From Deltaproteobacteria bacterium (GTDB taxonomy: Bacteria; Myxococcota; Polyangia; Haliangiales; Haliangiaceae), in contig JAGSPR010000038.1 in assembly GCA_018262455.1 (NCBI GenBank), positions 1 to 36,631 of the forward strand: a DNA stretch of 36,631 nt, given 5' to 3'. Shown here in pieces: positions 11,584-19,813 of the stretch. A program made the position numbers and the translations under genes. Each line of letters opens with the position of its first letter. The first letter of the stretch is position 1. The notes under the pieces are model-generated. The model was not told the DNA's origin and ran no database searches. It saw only the letters and a program-made list of their open reading frames with translations.

Positions 11584-12381
11584 CTACGCAGCGAGCCGTT
11601 CGCTCGCAGCGAGGCGCTCACGGGCCGAGTCCAGGTCTCGTGCCTGAAGGCCGCGCTTGATCAGCATGCTGGCGAGCTGCGCGCCTTGCGAGACCGCCAG
11701 CAGCCAGCAGACCCAGTCGAGCCGGTCGATCACCAGGCCGAGCCCGATCCAGAAGAACAGGTCGACCTCCTCGAACATGACGATCCGGAGGATCGACGAG
11801 GCGAACCACCGGCCCCACTCCGACGGGGTCCGCGCGGGCGGATTCATCGAAGGCTGCACCAGGCTGCGCCGGGCTGGCGGCTGGGTGCGCGCCTCGAGCC
11901 AGTCGAGCTTCTTCTGTTCGGCGACGACGATCCACTTCATGTAGCTCATCACGAGCAGCGCGTACGCGGACGCGACCGCCATGATCGGCAGCACGACATC
12001 ACCGTAGTCGTGGTACGCGGCCCAGCCAACGGCGCAGGTGATCGCGAGCCAGGTCACCGCGTCGCTGACCTTGTCGTAGAACGCGCCGAACGTCGTGACG
12101 GATTGACGGTAGCGAGCGAGCGTCCCGTCCAGGTGGTCGAGGAGAAGGCCGAGCTGGATGCACAACGCGGCGAGCACGCCGTGCTCGCGGTGGTTGACCA
12201 CGAGCAACACGGCGCCGGCCAGCTTGGCCACGTTCGCTCCGCTGGTGACCATGTTGGGCGTCAGCCAGCGCCAGTCCGCGACGACGAGCATGACGAGGAT
12301 CGTCAGCGGGCGCATCACGAGACGCGCATAGAACTCCGAGCTCTGCCAGTTGCGAATGCGTCGGAGCCGATCCGGGTTCAT
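11584..12381 (-). CDS. CDP-alcohol phosphatidyltransferase (single-domain)
   Basis: A 265-residue membrane enzyme with the signature at Asp82, Asp85-Gly86, Ala89-Arg90, Gly99, Asp103 and Asp107 (LDHLDGTLAR ... GAFYDKVSD). The motif WLTPNMVT before TM2 is typical of the family. It has about six hydrophobic segments, a charged cytoplasmic linker (residues 155-195) and a basic C-terminal tail. It lacks the N-terminal nucleotidyltransferase-like domain of its two neighbours. It lies 15 bases downstream of the nucleotidyltransferase-aminotransferase fusion on the same strand, so the two are almost certainly co-transcribed. By analogy with nucleotidyl-activated phosphonate or phosphocholine pathways, it would transfer the amino-alcohol phosphate or phosphonate from its CDP ester to a lipid or polyol. 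Donor and acceptor are inferred. Confidence 0.85.
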   Translation of the reverse strand: MNPDRLRRIRNWQSSEFYARLVMRPLTILVMLVVADWRWLTPNMVTSGANVAKLAGAVLLVVNHREHGVLAALCIQLGLLLDHLDGTLARYRQSVTTFGAFYDKVSDAVTWLAITCAVGWAAYHDYGDVVLPIMAVASAYALLVMSYMKWIVVAEQKKLDWLEARTQPPARRSLVQPSMNPPARTPSEWGRWFASSILRIVMFEEVDLFFWIGLGLVIDRLDWVCWLLAVSQGAQLASMLIKRGLQARDLDSARERLAASERLAA

Positions 12382-12396
12382 GGCACCGCTCGGAGC

Positions 12397-14280
12397 TTAG
12401 CCACCGGCCACGCGTCGGATCGCAGGCTCGACGCGCGGGCTAGACTCCCGGACCACCGGCTTGTTGAGCGGGATCGGGGCGTTGGCGCGAAGCCGGGTGA
12501 TCTCCTCGCCGAGCACTTCGAGGAAGCGGGCGATCGTGGCCTCGCTCAGGTCACCCATGTTCGCGATCTGGAGGAAGCGATCGGCGAGGATGCCCTTGCA
12601 TCCGTAGACGATGATGCCTCGCTCCTTCACCGCATCGTAGAGATCCTCGTAGCTCACCCCGACGGGCATCCGGCACGTGACGATCGAGTGTGACTCCACA
12701 CCGGTGTTCGTGAACGAGGTCATCCCGAACGCCGCGAGGCCCTCGCGCAACTGCTGGTTGCGCCGGCGGTACGTCGCGAACCGAGCGGCGTGCCCATCGG
12801 CGAGGAACTCGGAGCACGCGGCGTCGAGTGCGAAATACACCGAGACCGCCGGGGTGAACGGGGTCTGTGCGAGCTCGTCCATGTACCGGCGATAGCGACG
12901 CAGATCGAGGTAGTACGAGCGAGGCTTGAGCGTCTCGATCCGACTCCACACGCGCGGCGAGACGCACATGAACGACGCCCCGCTCACGGCGTGCAAGCAC
13001 TTGTTGGCGCTGCCGTAGCAGATGTCGATGTTGTCGCGAACGACGTCGAGATCTTCGGCACCGAGCGATGACACCGCGTCGACGATCAGCAGCGCATCGA
13101 ACCGGCGACACAGCGCGCCGACCTCGCGGACCGGGTTGAGCAGCCCGACCGAGGTCTCGTGGTGGATCATCGAGACCACCGCGATCTCGGGGTGGTTGCG
13201 CAGGGCGCGCTCGACGTCCGCGGGCGACACCGTCTCGCCCCACTGGTACTTGAGGTGGACGATGTCCATCTCGTGGACGCGTGCGACCTCGACGAGGCGC
13301 TCGCCGAACGCGCCGTTATCGATGATGAGGATCTTGCGATCGGGGGGCACGGTGGAGACCAGTGCCGACTCCATCGCCGCGGTTCCGCTGCCCGTGATCG
13401 CCACGACCGTGTGGTGCGGGGTGCCGCGGAAGATCCGTCGCAGCTTGCCGGTCAGCGAGACCATGAGCTCGCTGAACGTCGAATCACGATGGCAGACATC
13501 GTGGTGAACGAGTGCGCTCTTGACCGTGGCGGTGGTGTTCACCGGGCCTGGGTTCAGCAGCACGTAGTGGGCATGCCGCTTCGCATCGAGCAGCGCCGCA
13601 ATCTTGTCCTCGACCTGGATCGGTTGCTGCTCGTCCCACTGCGACGCGCTCGTGAGCGCGATGACCCGGCCGCGCTGGACGAGCTCGAGGAGGCCGTGCT
13701 CGAGAGTCGGGTTGGGGAGCTTGAGCAGCGCATCGAGGATCGTGTGGTTGACGACAGCATGCCCGGTGAACACGGCATCCGCGCCAACCAGGTCTTCTCC
13801 CAGCTCGTGGACGGTGCAAAGGCCGGTGTCGTGCTCGTGGGTGAGCTTGACGCGGACGTCGCAGCCTGGCATCGAGCCGGCGGTCGAGACGACGATCGCC
13901 GCGTCGTGCGCGGGGGCGTGCTCGCCGATGTCGACCAGCATCCGCAGCGTCTCGACGTCGAGCGGGCGATCTCCACGCACCACGAGGCAACGCTGGCTGT
14001 CTTCGATCCACTTGCGCGCGACCAGCACGGCCGCGCCGCTGAGGTTCTTCCAGCTCATGTTCGACAGCACGCGGACGTTCAGCTGCGGCAGCTCGTGAAG
14101 CTGGAGCCGGTGACGCAGGACCTCAGAATGCCGCCCATCGACCACCGCCACTTCCCGCACGCCCAACGCCGCGAGCCCTTCCAGCGTCTGTCGAATGCGC
14201 GTCACCGCAACACCCGAGAGCTGGTTTCCCGATTCCAGTGCCAATCGAGTTGCGAGCACGACGGCGTGCGAGACAGGCAT
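12397..14280 (-). CDS. degenerate nucleotidyltransferase-like domain fused to PhnW-like aminotransferase
   Basis: A 627-residue two-domain protein. Residues about 1-235 follow the order of a LicC/PntC-type cytidylyltransferase: an opening AVVLA strand, LAALGVREVAVVDG, SNMSWKNLSGAAVLVAR and CLVVRGDRPLD, ending with WDEQQPIQVED. The glycine-rich nucleotide loop LAAGxGxR is absent (ATRLALESG), as is the Lys after it, so this domain is probably not catalytic. Residues about 240-600 are a complete class V aminotransferase: LLNPGPVN, TGSGTAAME, PLP Asp401 (IVDAVSS) and Lys427 in GSANKCLHAV, the form typical of PhnW. Active cytidylyltransferase-AEP-transaminase fusions are known from phosphonate pathways (PntC-AEPT); here a separate intact cytidylyltransferase sits next door at 14465. 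It starts at ATG 14280 and is followed by a phosphatidyltransferase. Confidence 0.8.
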   Translation of the reverse strand: MPVSHAVVLATRLALESGNQLSGVAVTRIRQTLEGLAALGVREVAVVDGRHSEVLRHRLQLHELPQLNVRVLSNMSWKNLSGAAVLVARKWIEDSQRCLVVRGDRPLDVETLRMLVDIGEHAPAHDAAIVVSTAGSMPGCDVRVKLTHEHDTGLCTVHELGEDLVGADAVFTGHAVVNHTILDALLKLPNPTLEHGLLELVQRGRVIALTSASQWDEQQPIQVEDKIAALLDAKRHAHYVLLNPGPVNTTATVKSALVHHDVCHRDSTFSELMVSLTGKLRRIFRGTPHHTVVAITGSGTAAMESALVSTVPPDRKILIIDNGAFGERLVEVARVHEMDIVHLKYQWGETVSPADVERALRNHPEIAVVSMIHHETSVGLLNPVREVGALCRRFDALLIVDAVSSLGAEDLDVVRDNIDICYGSANKCLHAVSGASFMCVSPRVWSRIETLKPRSYYLDLRRYRRYMDELAQTPFTPAVSVYFALDAACSEFLADGHAARFATYRRRNQQLREGLAAFGMTSFTNTGVESHSIVTCRMPVGVSYEDLYDAVKERGIIVYGCKGILADRFLQIANMGDLSEATIARFLEVLGEEITRLRANAPIPLNKPVVRESSPRVEPAIRRVAGG

Positions 14281-14408
14281 GGCTGGCCGCGCTGCAACAA
14301 ACGAACCATTCGCGATCCCGCGAACTTGCAGAACTTTGCGTCAGGTATTCACCGCATTGTGACGGTGGTTTGACAACCATGTACCGATGCAGCGGCAGCG
14401 TCCTCGTG

Positions 14409-14436
14409 TTGACGTGAAATTGCCTTCCAGTATTGT
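14409..14436 (+). promoter_or_regulatory. possible sigma70-type promoter for the cytidylyltransferase operon
   Basis: TTGACG (14409-14414) and TATTGT (14431-14436) are separated by 16 bases, about 28 bases upstream of the ATG at 14465. The 185-base divergent region is less GC-rich than the genes around it. Another TTGACA at 14370-14375 has no good partner. Confidence 0.4.
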
Positions 14437-14464
14437 CGGCGCCGATTTTGCGAAGCCGGTCAGC

Positions 14465-15199
14465 ATGAAAGCGGTGATCCTTGCAGCGGGTGTGGGCTCC
14501 CGACTCGCGCCCCTGACCAACGATCGGCCCAAGGTCCTCGTGGACGTGCTGGGCAAGAGCTTCCTGTTCCGGCAGCTCGATCTGCTGGCGGCAGCCGGGA
14601 TCCCGAGCCGCGACGTGATCGTGGTCGGCGGCTACAAGATTGACAAGGTCCGGAGCGAGCTCGCACGCGGGAACTACGACTGCACCGTGGTGATGAACGA
14701 GCAGTACGCGCCGTGGAACAACTTCTATTCGGTGCTGGTCGCCCAGCCCGCCCTCGCCGGCCACGACTTTCTCCAGCTCGATGGCGACGTCATCCTCGAT
14801 GGCAAGCTCCTGCCCCGGATGATCGCGGCCCCAGGAGAGGCCCTGCTCGCCACGGATTGTCGGCCCGAGCTCGACGACGAGACGATGAAGGTCCAGCTCC
14901 GGCCGGGCGGCACCCAGGTCATCGCGATCAGCAAGCAGCTCGATCCGCGCGCTTGCGCGGGTGAGTACATCGGGGTCACCAAGCTGTCCGCGGCGGCCGC
15001 CCGCGAGGTGTTCGCCGAGCTCGCGAAGTTCCCGGCCGAGAACCTGACGCACGAGTACTACGAGCACGCGTTCCATCGCCTGACGGCGAGTGATCGCGTG
15101 CCCTTCGGGATCGTCGACGTCCACGATTGCACGGTCCTCGAGATCGACAACATCGCCGACCTCGAGCGCGCCGCGGAGCTCCTCCGGGCCTCGTCATGA
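14465..15199 (+). CDS. LicC/PntC-like cytidylyltransferase (CTP:phosphoalcohol or phosphonate)
   Basis: A 244-residue nucleotidyltransferase with an intact signature: LAAGVGSRLAPLT (7-19), Lys23 (DRPKVLVDVLGK), GYKIDKV, the NEQYAPWNNFYSV motif (79-91) characteristic of phosphocholine/aminoethylphosphonate cytidylyltransferases, LDGDVIL (105-111) for the metal Asp, and EIDNIADL near the C-terminus. It would couple CTP with a phospho- or phosphono-alcohol to give CDP-X and pyrophosphate in the cytoplasm. Phosphocholine, phosphoethanolamine and aminoethylphosphonate are all possible X. I start at ATG 14465 because the glycine loop begins eight codons later; an in-frame ATG at 14387 adds 26 residues without homology. 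Its stop overlaps the start of the next phosphatidyltransferase (ATGA at 15196), which strongly suggests that the CDP product feeds that enzyme. Confidence 0.85.
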   Translation: MKAVILAAGVGSRLAPLTNDRPKVLVDVLGKSFLFRQLDLLAAAGIPSRDVIVVGGYKIDKVRSELARGNYDCTVVMNEQYAPWNNFYSVLVAQPALAGHDFLQLDGDVILDGKLLPRMIAAPGEALLATDCRPELDDETMKVQLRPGGTQVIAISKQLDPRACAGEYIGVTKLSAAAAREVFAELAKFPAENLTHEYYEHAFHRLTASDRVPFGIVDVHDCTVLEIDNIADLERAAELLRASS

Positions 15200-16461
15200 C
15201 CAGGTCCTTCGATGCGGTCATCCTCGCCGATTCCTCCCACGCCAACGTCAAGCTCCTCGGGCTGACCCTCGCCGAGCGCGGACGCCGCGTCGCGCTGAAG
15301 GCCGGCGCCCGGCGCGTCCACGTCATCGACGGCCCGGACGCCGCGGCCGCACTGCCGGCGTGGGATGAGGGGCGTGGCGACGCGGACCTGCTCGTGATCC
15401 GCGCCGGCGATCAGCTCGTGCACCGGCCGCTGGTCGAGCCACTCGTCCAGGGCACGCGTGATCGCCGGATCGCGGTCGGCCCCGACGGCTATGCGGGCGC
15501 GCTGTGGGCGAGCCGTGACGTCGCCCCCCAGGTCACCGCGGCGATCGCGGACGCCCCGACCACCGCCGATGTCACGCTCGCGAATCAGTGGACCGACGCC
15601 GAGCGCATCGCTCACGGCGACATCGCGCGTCACCCGGCGACCACGCCGGCCGAGCGGGCCGGCGCGGTGCGCATGTTGCTGCGGATCCTCGTCAAGCACG
15701 ATGAGGACGGCCCGATCAGCAAGTACATCCTCCGCCCGATGTCGCAGCCGCTGACCCGGCTCCTGCTGCACACGCCGATCACCCCGAACCAGGTCTCCTA
15801 CGCGGTGGCCGTCATCGGCCTGCTCGGCTGCTGGTTCACCTCGCGGCCCGGCCAGAGCTCGCTGGTCCTCGGCGCCGCGCTCGTGTTCGTCGCGGGGGTG
15901 ATCGATGGCTGCGATGGCGAGCTCGCGCGGCTGCGGCTGACGAGCTCGACGTTCGGCGCGTGGCTCGACACCGTGGTCGACGAGCTCACGACCACGACCT
16001 ACTTCGTCGCGGTCGGCTACCACACCTACACGCATCGTCCGGAGGGCTGGATCGCGAGCACCGTGGTCCTCGGCACCCTCTGCTACGTGTTCTCGATCTA
16101 CGCGATCTACTACTTCCTGATCGTCGTGCTCAAGGCCGGCAACAGCCAGTACTACCTCGGTGACCTCGAGATCGTCGACACGTCCACGGGCGCCGCGCTG
16201 CGAGCGCGCAGGCGGGCGCCGTCTGCCGCCCCTTGGATCCGCAAGCTCGGCGCGCTCCTGACGCTGACCGTCCGCCGCGACTTCGTCAACCTTGCCGCGC
16301 TCATGCTGACCCTGTTCGACAGCTACCTCGGGATCTATTTCGGGATGCTCGCCGGAGGGGTCGTCGCCGCGATGGTCATCCTGCCCGAGCACGTCCGGCT
16401 GCGCCGCCAGGTTCGAGAGATCGCGCGGCGCGGCGGCGTGCCCCGCCTCGTCTCATCTTGA
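15196..16461 (+). CDS. CDP-alcohol phosphatidyltransferase with degenerate N-terminal nucleotidyltransferase-like domain
   Basis: A 421-residue protein. Residues 1-165 echo a cytidylyltransferase (AVILADSSHANVKLLGL, GARRVHVIDG, RAGDQLVHRPLVEPL) but have lost the glycine loop, the catalytic Lys and the metal motifs. Residues about 168-200 (DGPISKYILRPMSQPL...ITPNQVS) match the connector seen in archaeal IPCT/di-inositol-phosphate synthase fusions. The C-terminal membrane domain has Asp237, Asp240-Gly241, Ala244-Arg245, Gly254, Asp258 and Asp262 (DGCDGELAR...GAWLDTVVD). It is translationally coupled (ATGA) to the cytidylyltransferase at 14465. Its stop overlaps the convergent flippase gene by nine bases. 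The likely role is transfer of a CDP-activated alcohol to a lipid or polyol. It is paralogous to the frameshifted gene at 10533. Confidence 0.85.
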   Translation: MTRSFDAVILADSSHANVKLLGLTLAERGRRVALKAGARRVHVIDGPDAAAALPAWDEGRGDADLLVIRAGDQLVHRPLVEPLVQGTRDRRIAVGPDGYAGALWASRDVAPQVTAAIADAPTTADVTLANQWTDAERIAHGDIARHPATTPAERAGAVRMLLRILVKHDEDGPISKYILRPMSQPLTRLLLHTPITPNQVSYAVAVIGLLGCWFTSRPGQSSLVLGAALVFVAGVIDGCDGELARLRLTSSTFGAWLDTVVDELTTTTYFVAVGYHTYTHRPEGWIASTVVLGTLCYVFSIYAIYYFLIVVLKAGNSQYYLGDLEIVDTSTGAALRARRRAPSAAPWIRKLGALLTLTVRRDFVNLAALMLTLFDSYLGIYFGMLAGGVVAAMVILPEHVRLRRQVREIARRGGVPRLVSS

Positions 16462-17982
16462 GCCGGTCTCGACGTCGCGGCTCTCGGCCTCATCGGACTT
16501 GGTCTCATCACCCTTCAGCGCGCGTGCGGCGCCGCGGATGCTCAGGCCCTGGGTATAGGCGAGCAGCACGCCGGTGACACCGACGATCGTGATCGTGGTG
16601 ACCAGGAGCCGGACCCACGCGGCCTGCTCGGCGAGCAGCCGGTGCGCGCCGAGCCCTGCGACGGCCGCGGCGATCGTGCACAGGGCAACACCCAGGATCG
16701 CGCGCAGGTACGCTGTCGTCGACCACTTCAACGTGTAGATCGCCAGGTAGATCAGGATCGCGAACGCGAACGGGTAGCCGACCGACCACGCGATCGCCAC
16801 CGACACGAACCGGAAGTGCTCGCCGAGCAGGACGGCGCCCAGGATGAAGGCGATCGGCATCGTGATCGCGGCGGCCAGGGTGTACGTGAACGTGCGGTTG
16901 GGGTGACCGATGCCATCGAGCAGCGGAGGAATCATGAAACTGACCGACCGCAGCACCGCGACGAAACACAGGACGCGGACGGCCGTCGCCGCGCCCGTGA
17001 ATGCCGGGAAGATCACCTCGACCACGTCCTCCGCCGCGACGAACACGATCGCCGAGTACGTCATGACGGTGATGAGGTTCAGCTTCGTGAACGACACGAA
17101 CTGCGCGATCAGCTTATCGTGCTGGTGACGGAGCCGGGCAAACGCGGGGAACGCGATGTCGACGATGACGTTCGAGATCATGCGGACCGGTTCGAGCACG
17201 ATCTCGAACGCGAGCCGGTAGAAGCCGAGCGCGATGTCGCCGAAGTAGTAGCCGACGACCGGGTAGTCCACGTTCGTATAGAAGTAGAACAGGATCTGGC
17301 TCCCCGACGTCTTCATCCCGAACGTCACGTACTCCCAGGCCTCGGAGAGGCGCAGGATCATCTTGGGGCGGTAGGGCTGGCAGATCTGGGCGCCGATCCC
17401 GGTCACGAGCACGCGAAGCAGTGGGCCGAGCACGAAGCACCAGATCCCGTGTCGTGGGCCGAGAGCCGCTGCAAACCCGACCTTGCCCGCGAACTCGGCG
17501 ACGTTCGCGATGATGCGGATGACCGACAGCTCCTTGAACCGGAGATCCCGCTTCATCAAGGCGACCGGGATGATGTAGAGGTTCTGCCAGAGCAGCTTGG
17601 TGCCGTACGCGATCAGCATCGAGCCGACCACCGCGTGGCCGTAGAACTCGCGCGCCAGGATCGGAGCGCCGATCAGGATCAGCACGAACACCAAGAACCC
17701 GGTCAGCAGGCCGACCCAGAACACGGTCGACATCTTCGATTCGCTGAGGTCGTCCCGCTGGATCACTCCTGCGCCGAGATCGGTCGCCTGATCGAGGATC
17801 GGCAGGATCCAGATGCACTTGGTCGCGATGCCGTAGTCCTCGGCCGAGACCCAGTAGTTGAGGACGATGAGGATCGCGAGCAAGTCGAGCAGGCTGACGA
17901 GCGAGCTCGCGATTCCGATCCAGGCCAGGCCACGGTTGACCTTCGTGGCCATCCGCTTGGAGTGCGACGCGGATTCGGACAT
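16453..17982 (-). CDS. Wzx-type oligosaccharide/lipid flippase (MATE/MOP superfamily)
   Basis: A 509-residue integral membrane protein with 12-14 predicted hydrophobic segments. The polysaccharide-transporter pattern includes NRGLAWIGIASSLVSLLDLLA near the N-terminus, VSAEDYG, QRDDLSESKMSTVFWV, and FPAFARLRHQHDKL between the halves. Such proteins flip undecaprenyl- or lipid-linked glycans from the cytoplasmic to the periplasmic leaflet. The tail is hydrophilic and acidic. I prefer ATG 17982 (MSESASHSKRM); an in-frame GTG at 18015 would add 11 residues. It is the last gene of the minus-strand operon that begins at 22391, so the IPCT, FkbM and AlkP-type genes upstream are likely to make or decorate its cargo. 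Confidence 0.85.
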   Translation of the reverse strand: MSESASHSKRMATKVNRGLAWIGIASSLVSLLDLLAILIVLNYWVSAEDYGIATKCIWILPILDQATDLGAGVIQRDDLSESKMSTVFWVGLLTGFLVFVLILIGAPILAREFYGHAVVGSMLIAYGTKLLWQNLYIIPVALMKRDLRFKELSVIRIIANVAEFAGKVGFAAALGPRHGIWCFVLGPLLRVLVTGIGAQICQPYRPKMILRLSEAWEYVTFGMKTSGSQILFYFYTNVDYPVVGYYFGDIALGFYRLAFEIVLEPVRMISNVIVDIAFPAFARLRHQHDKLIAQFVSFTKLNLITVMTYSAIVFVAAEDVVEVIFPAFTGAATAVRVLCFVAVLRSVSFMIPPLLDGIGHPNRTFTYTLAAAITMPIAFILGAVLLGEHFRFVSVAIAWSVGYPFAFAILIYLAIYTLKWSTTAYLRAILGVALCTIAAAVAGLGAHRLLAEQAAWVRLLVTTITIVGVTGVLLAYTQGLSIRGAARALKGDETKSDEAESRDVETGSR

Positions 17983-18057
17983 CTCGCGAAGTGAGCCTAC
18001 AGCGAGTCGCGCCACAGCACACGGAGACCGGGACGGCTCGAGCGCGTTATCCGGACG

Positions 18058-18987
18058 CTACGGCCGTTCGAACAGGACGTCCGTCCGGCCGATCACCGCG
18101 TCGTCCAGCACCGGGCGTCTCGAGCCATCAGCCGACCACCAGTACGGTCGATAGCCGAGCTCCTGCAAGGTTGCCTTGACGCCGGGATAGGTATTGGGAG
18201 CTCGCGTGGACCCTGCCGGTCCTCTGACTTCGCACCAGATCGACGGGTAGCCCGCCGCGACCAGGGTCTCGAGCATCCCGGCAATCGTCCGGTTCTCCTC
18301 GCCTTCGACGTCCACCTTGACCAGCGCGACGTCGGTGGTCTCGATCCGGCCGGCCTTGACCAGGTTGTCGAGCGTGGTCACCCGGGTCGTGAGGACTCGC
18401 TCGTAACGTGCCTCGTGCCCTGGTGCCTCCGGAACCAAGGAGCTCGCGGTGCCATCGCGGGCGCGATAGAAGCTGAGCTCGTCCTCCCGGTCGGACAGCG
18501 CGAGCTGAAACGGCTCGAGCTGGGTCAACGCGCTCGCCACGGCACTGCGGGTGAGTGACTCGAAGATCACCGGCTCGGGTTCGAACGCGTACACTCGCCC
18601 CGACGGGCCGACCAGCGTCGCGGCGCGCAACGCGAAGAACCCGACGTTCGCGCCGATCTCGATGAACCGAGCGCCCGGCGTGAGCTTGTGTTGGAGGTAG
18701 TGCGAGAACACCCCTCGTCCATAGAACCGCCCGTACACCTTCGGAAAATAGAAGAACTTTCGCTGCAGGTTCGAGGAGACATTGAGGACCATCGTCGGCC
18801 AGGCCCCTCGCCCAGGGGCCAGCAGCCAGTTCGGCTGCTCTCGATCGAAGAACCGATCCAGGCGACGGTTCAGCCAGGCCGCACCAAATCGCATTGGATA
18901 GTGCGTCAGGATGGCTCGAACCACCCGATGGAACCTGGTCGCGCGAGGCATCGGGTCGGGCATCGGGTCGGGCATCGGGTCGGGCAT
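18058..18987 (-). CDS. FkbM-family SAM-dependent methyltransferase (repeat-containing N-terminus)
   Basis: A 309-residue protein with a Rossmann SAM fold: motif I FIEIGANVGFFAL (about 108-120), FEPEP (135-139), the FkbM-specific VKVDVEGEE (Asp226, Glu228, Gly229), and EVRGPAG near the C-terminus. Members O-methylate sugars or other hydroxyls in glycans and natural products. The first 13 residues are three MPDP repeats plus another MP, encoded by a perfect 12-base tandem repeat, so each repeat carries its own ATG. AGGA, seven bases before the first ATG (18987), favours that start. It lies eight bases behind the second FkbM gene and 75 bases before the flippase. The target hydroxyl is unknown. 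Confidence 0.85.
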   Translation of the reverse strand: MPDPMPDPMPDPMPRATRFHRVVRAILTHYPMRFGAAWLNRRLDRFFDREQPNWLLAPGRGAWPTMVLNVSSNLQRKFFYFPKVYGRFYGRGVFSHYLQHKLTPGARFIEIGANVGFFALRAATLVGPSGRVYAFEPEPVIFESLTRSAVASALTQLEPFQLALSDREDELSFYRARDGTASSLVPEAPGHEARYERVLTTRVTTLDNLVKAGRIETTDVALVKVDVEGEENRTIAGMLETLVAAGYPSIWCEVRGPAGSTRAPNTYPGVKATLQELGYRPYWWSADGSRRPVLDDAVIGRTDVLFERP

Positions 18988-18992
18988 CGGGA
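18949..18992 (-). repeat. 12-base tandem repeat at an FkbM start codon
   Basis: Three perfect copies of CATCGGGTCGGG (plus strand; ATG on the reverse strand) and a partial fourth. Expansion or contraction keeps frame and adds or removes Met-Pro-Asp-Pro units and alternative start codons. Confidence 0.9.
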
Positions 18993-18995
18993 ATC

Positions 18996-19811
18996 CTATT
19001 GATGTGACAGCTTGCGGGCGATCGCGTCGGGGTCACGCATGGCGACGCGCCGGCCGAGTTGCTCGCGTACGTCGGGTCGCGACCGATGGATCCCGATGAA
19101 GTTCTCGATGCCGCGCTGGTCCCAGTGCGTGGACCGATCGTAGGTCGCGATATCGCGCAGCGCGTTCCCCTCCATGAACATGCCTTCGTAATCGTGCTCG
19201 CGGTACCAGGTCGCGAGCTTGACGACGCCGTCGGGCTGGTGCGCGTCGTTGCACTCGACGAGCAAGTTCGGATGGTGGGCGGCGATCGTGGCCGCCGCAC
19301 CGTCGAGCACCGCGACCTCGTGACCTTCGACGTCGATCTTGATGAACCCGACGGCCGGGATCGCGTACTCGTCCAGCGTCCGGGTCTCGACCTCGAGATC
19401 CTCGGTGCGCGCGATCTGATGGTGAACGAGCGGATTGGACGGATCGATCGTGGAGCGACCGAACTGCCGCGAGCCGTCATGATCGAACGGCAAGCGCATC
19501 ACCGCACGCCCGCGGGTGTTCGAGACCGCGAACGGCTCGATCCGGCACCGGCTGGGACGCCCCCGCTTGCCGTCGAACACCGCCTTCAGCATCGTGTTGA
19601 ACAGCGGGATCGGTTCGAACGCGACGACATCCGACGATCGGGCACGGATCCGGTACGTGTACATCCCGAGCTTGGCGCCGATGTCGACGCCCGTACGAGC
19701 CGGATCGCAGAGCACGTCGAGCAGCTCCATCTCACGCTCGTAGTTCGCCCGCCACAGGCGCTGCTTCCAGAACATGAGCCGCGGAAGATGGCGGTAGAAG
19801 AAGCCGGACAT
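18996..19811 (-). CDS. FkbM-family SAM-dependent methyltransferase
   Basis: A 271-residue protein with SAM motif I VDIGAKLGMYTYR (42-54), FEPIP (65-69) and the family-defining FIKIDVEGHE (156-165), where Asp and Glu are the conserved acidic pair. An N-terminal amphipathic, aromatic-rich stretch (FFYRHLPRLMFWKQRLW) may touch the membrane. It lies two bases downstream of the IPCT-like gene and eight bases upstream of the other FkbM gene. The two FkbM proteins are clearly different in sequence, so they are probably not a recent duplication and may methylate different positions of the same envelope glycan or head group. The substrate is not known. Confidence 0.85.
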   Translation of the reverse strand: MSGFFYRHLPRLMFWKQRLWRANYEREMELLDVLCDPARTGVDIGAKLGMYTYRIRARSSDVVAFEPIPLFNTMLKAVFDGKRGRPSRCRIEPFAVSNTRGRAVMRLPFDHDGSRQFGRSTIDPSNPLVHHQIARTEDLEVETRTLDEYAIPAVGFIKIDVEGHEVAVLDGAAATIAAHHPNLLVECNDAHQPDGVVKLATWYREHDYEGMFMEGNALRDIATYDRSTHWDQRGIENFIGIHRSRPDVREQLGRRVAMRDPDAIARKLSHQ

Positions 19812-19813
19812 CG

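Noticed and set aside
18949..18992. CRISPR-like or integrase attachment repeat
   Set aside because: The 12-base units are directly tandem without spacers and lie inside a coding start; no cas, integrase or tRNA gene is near.
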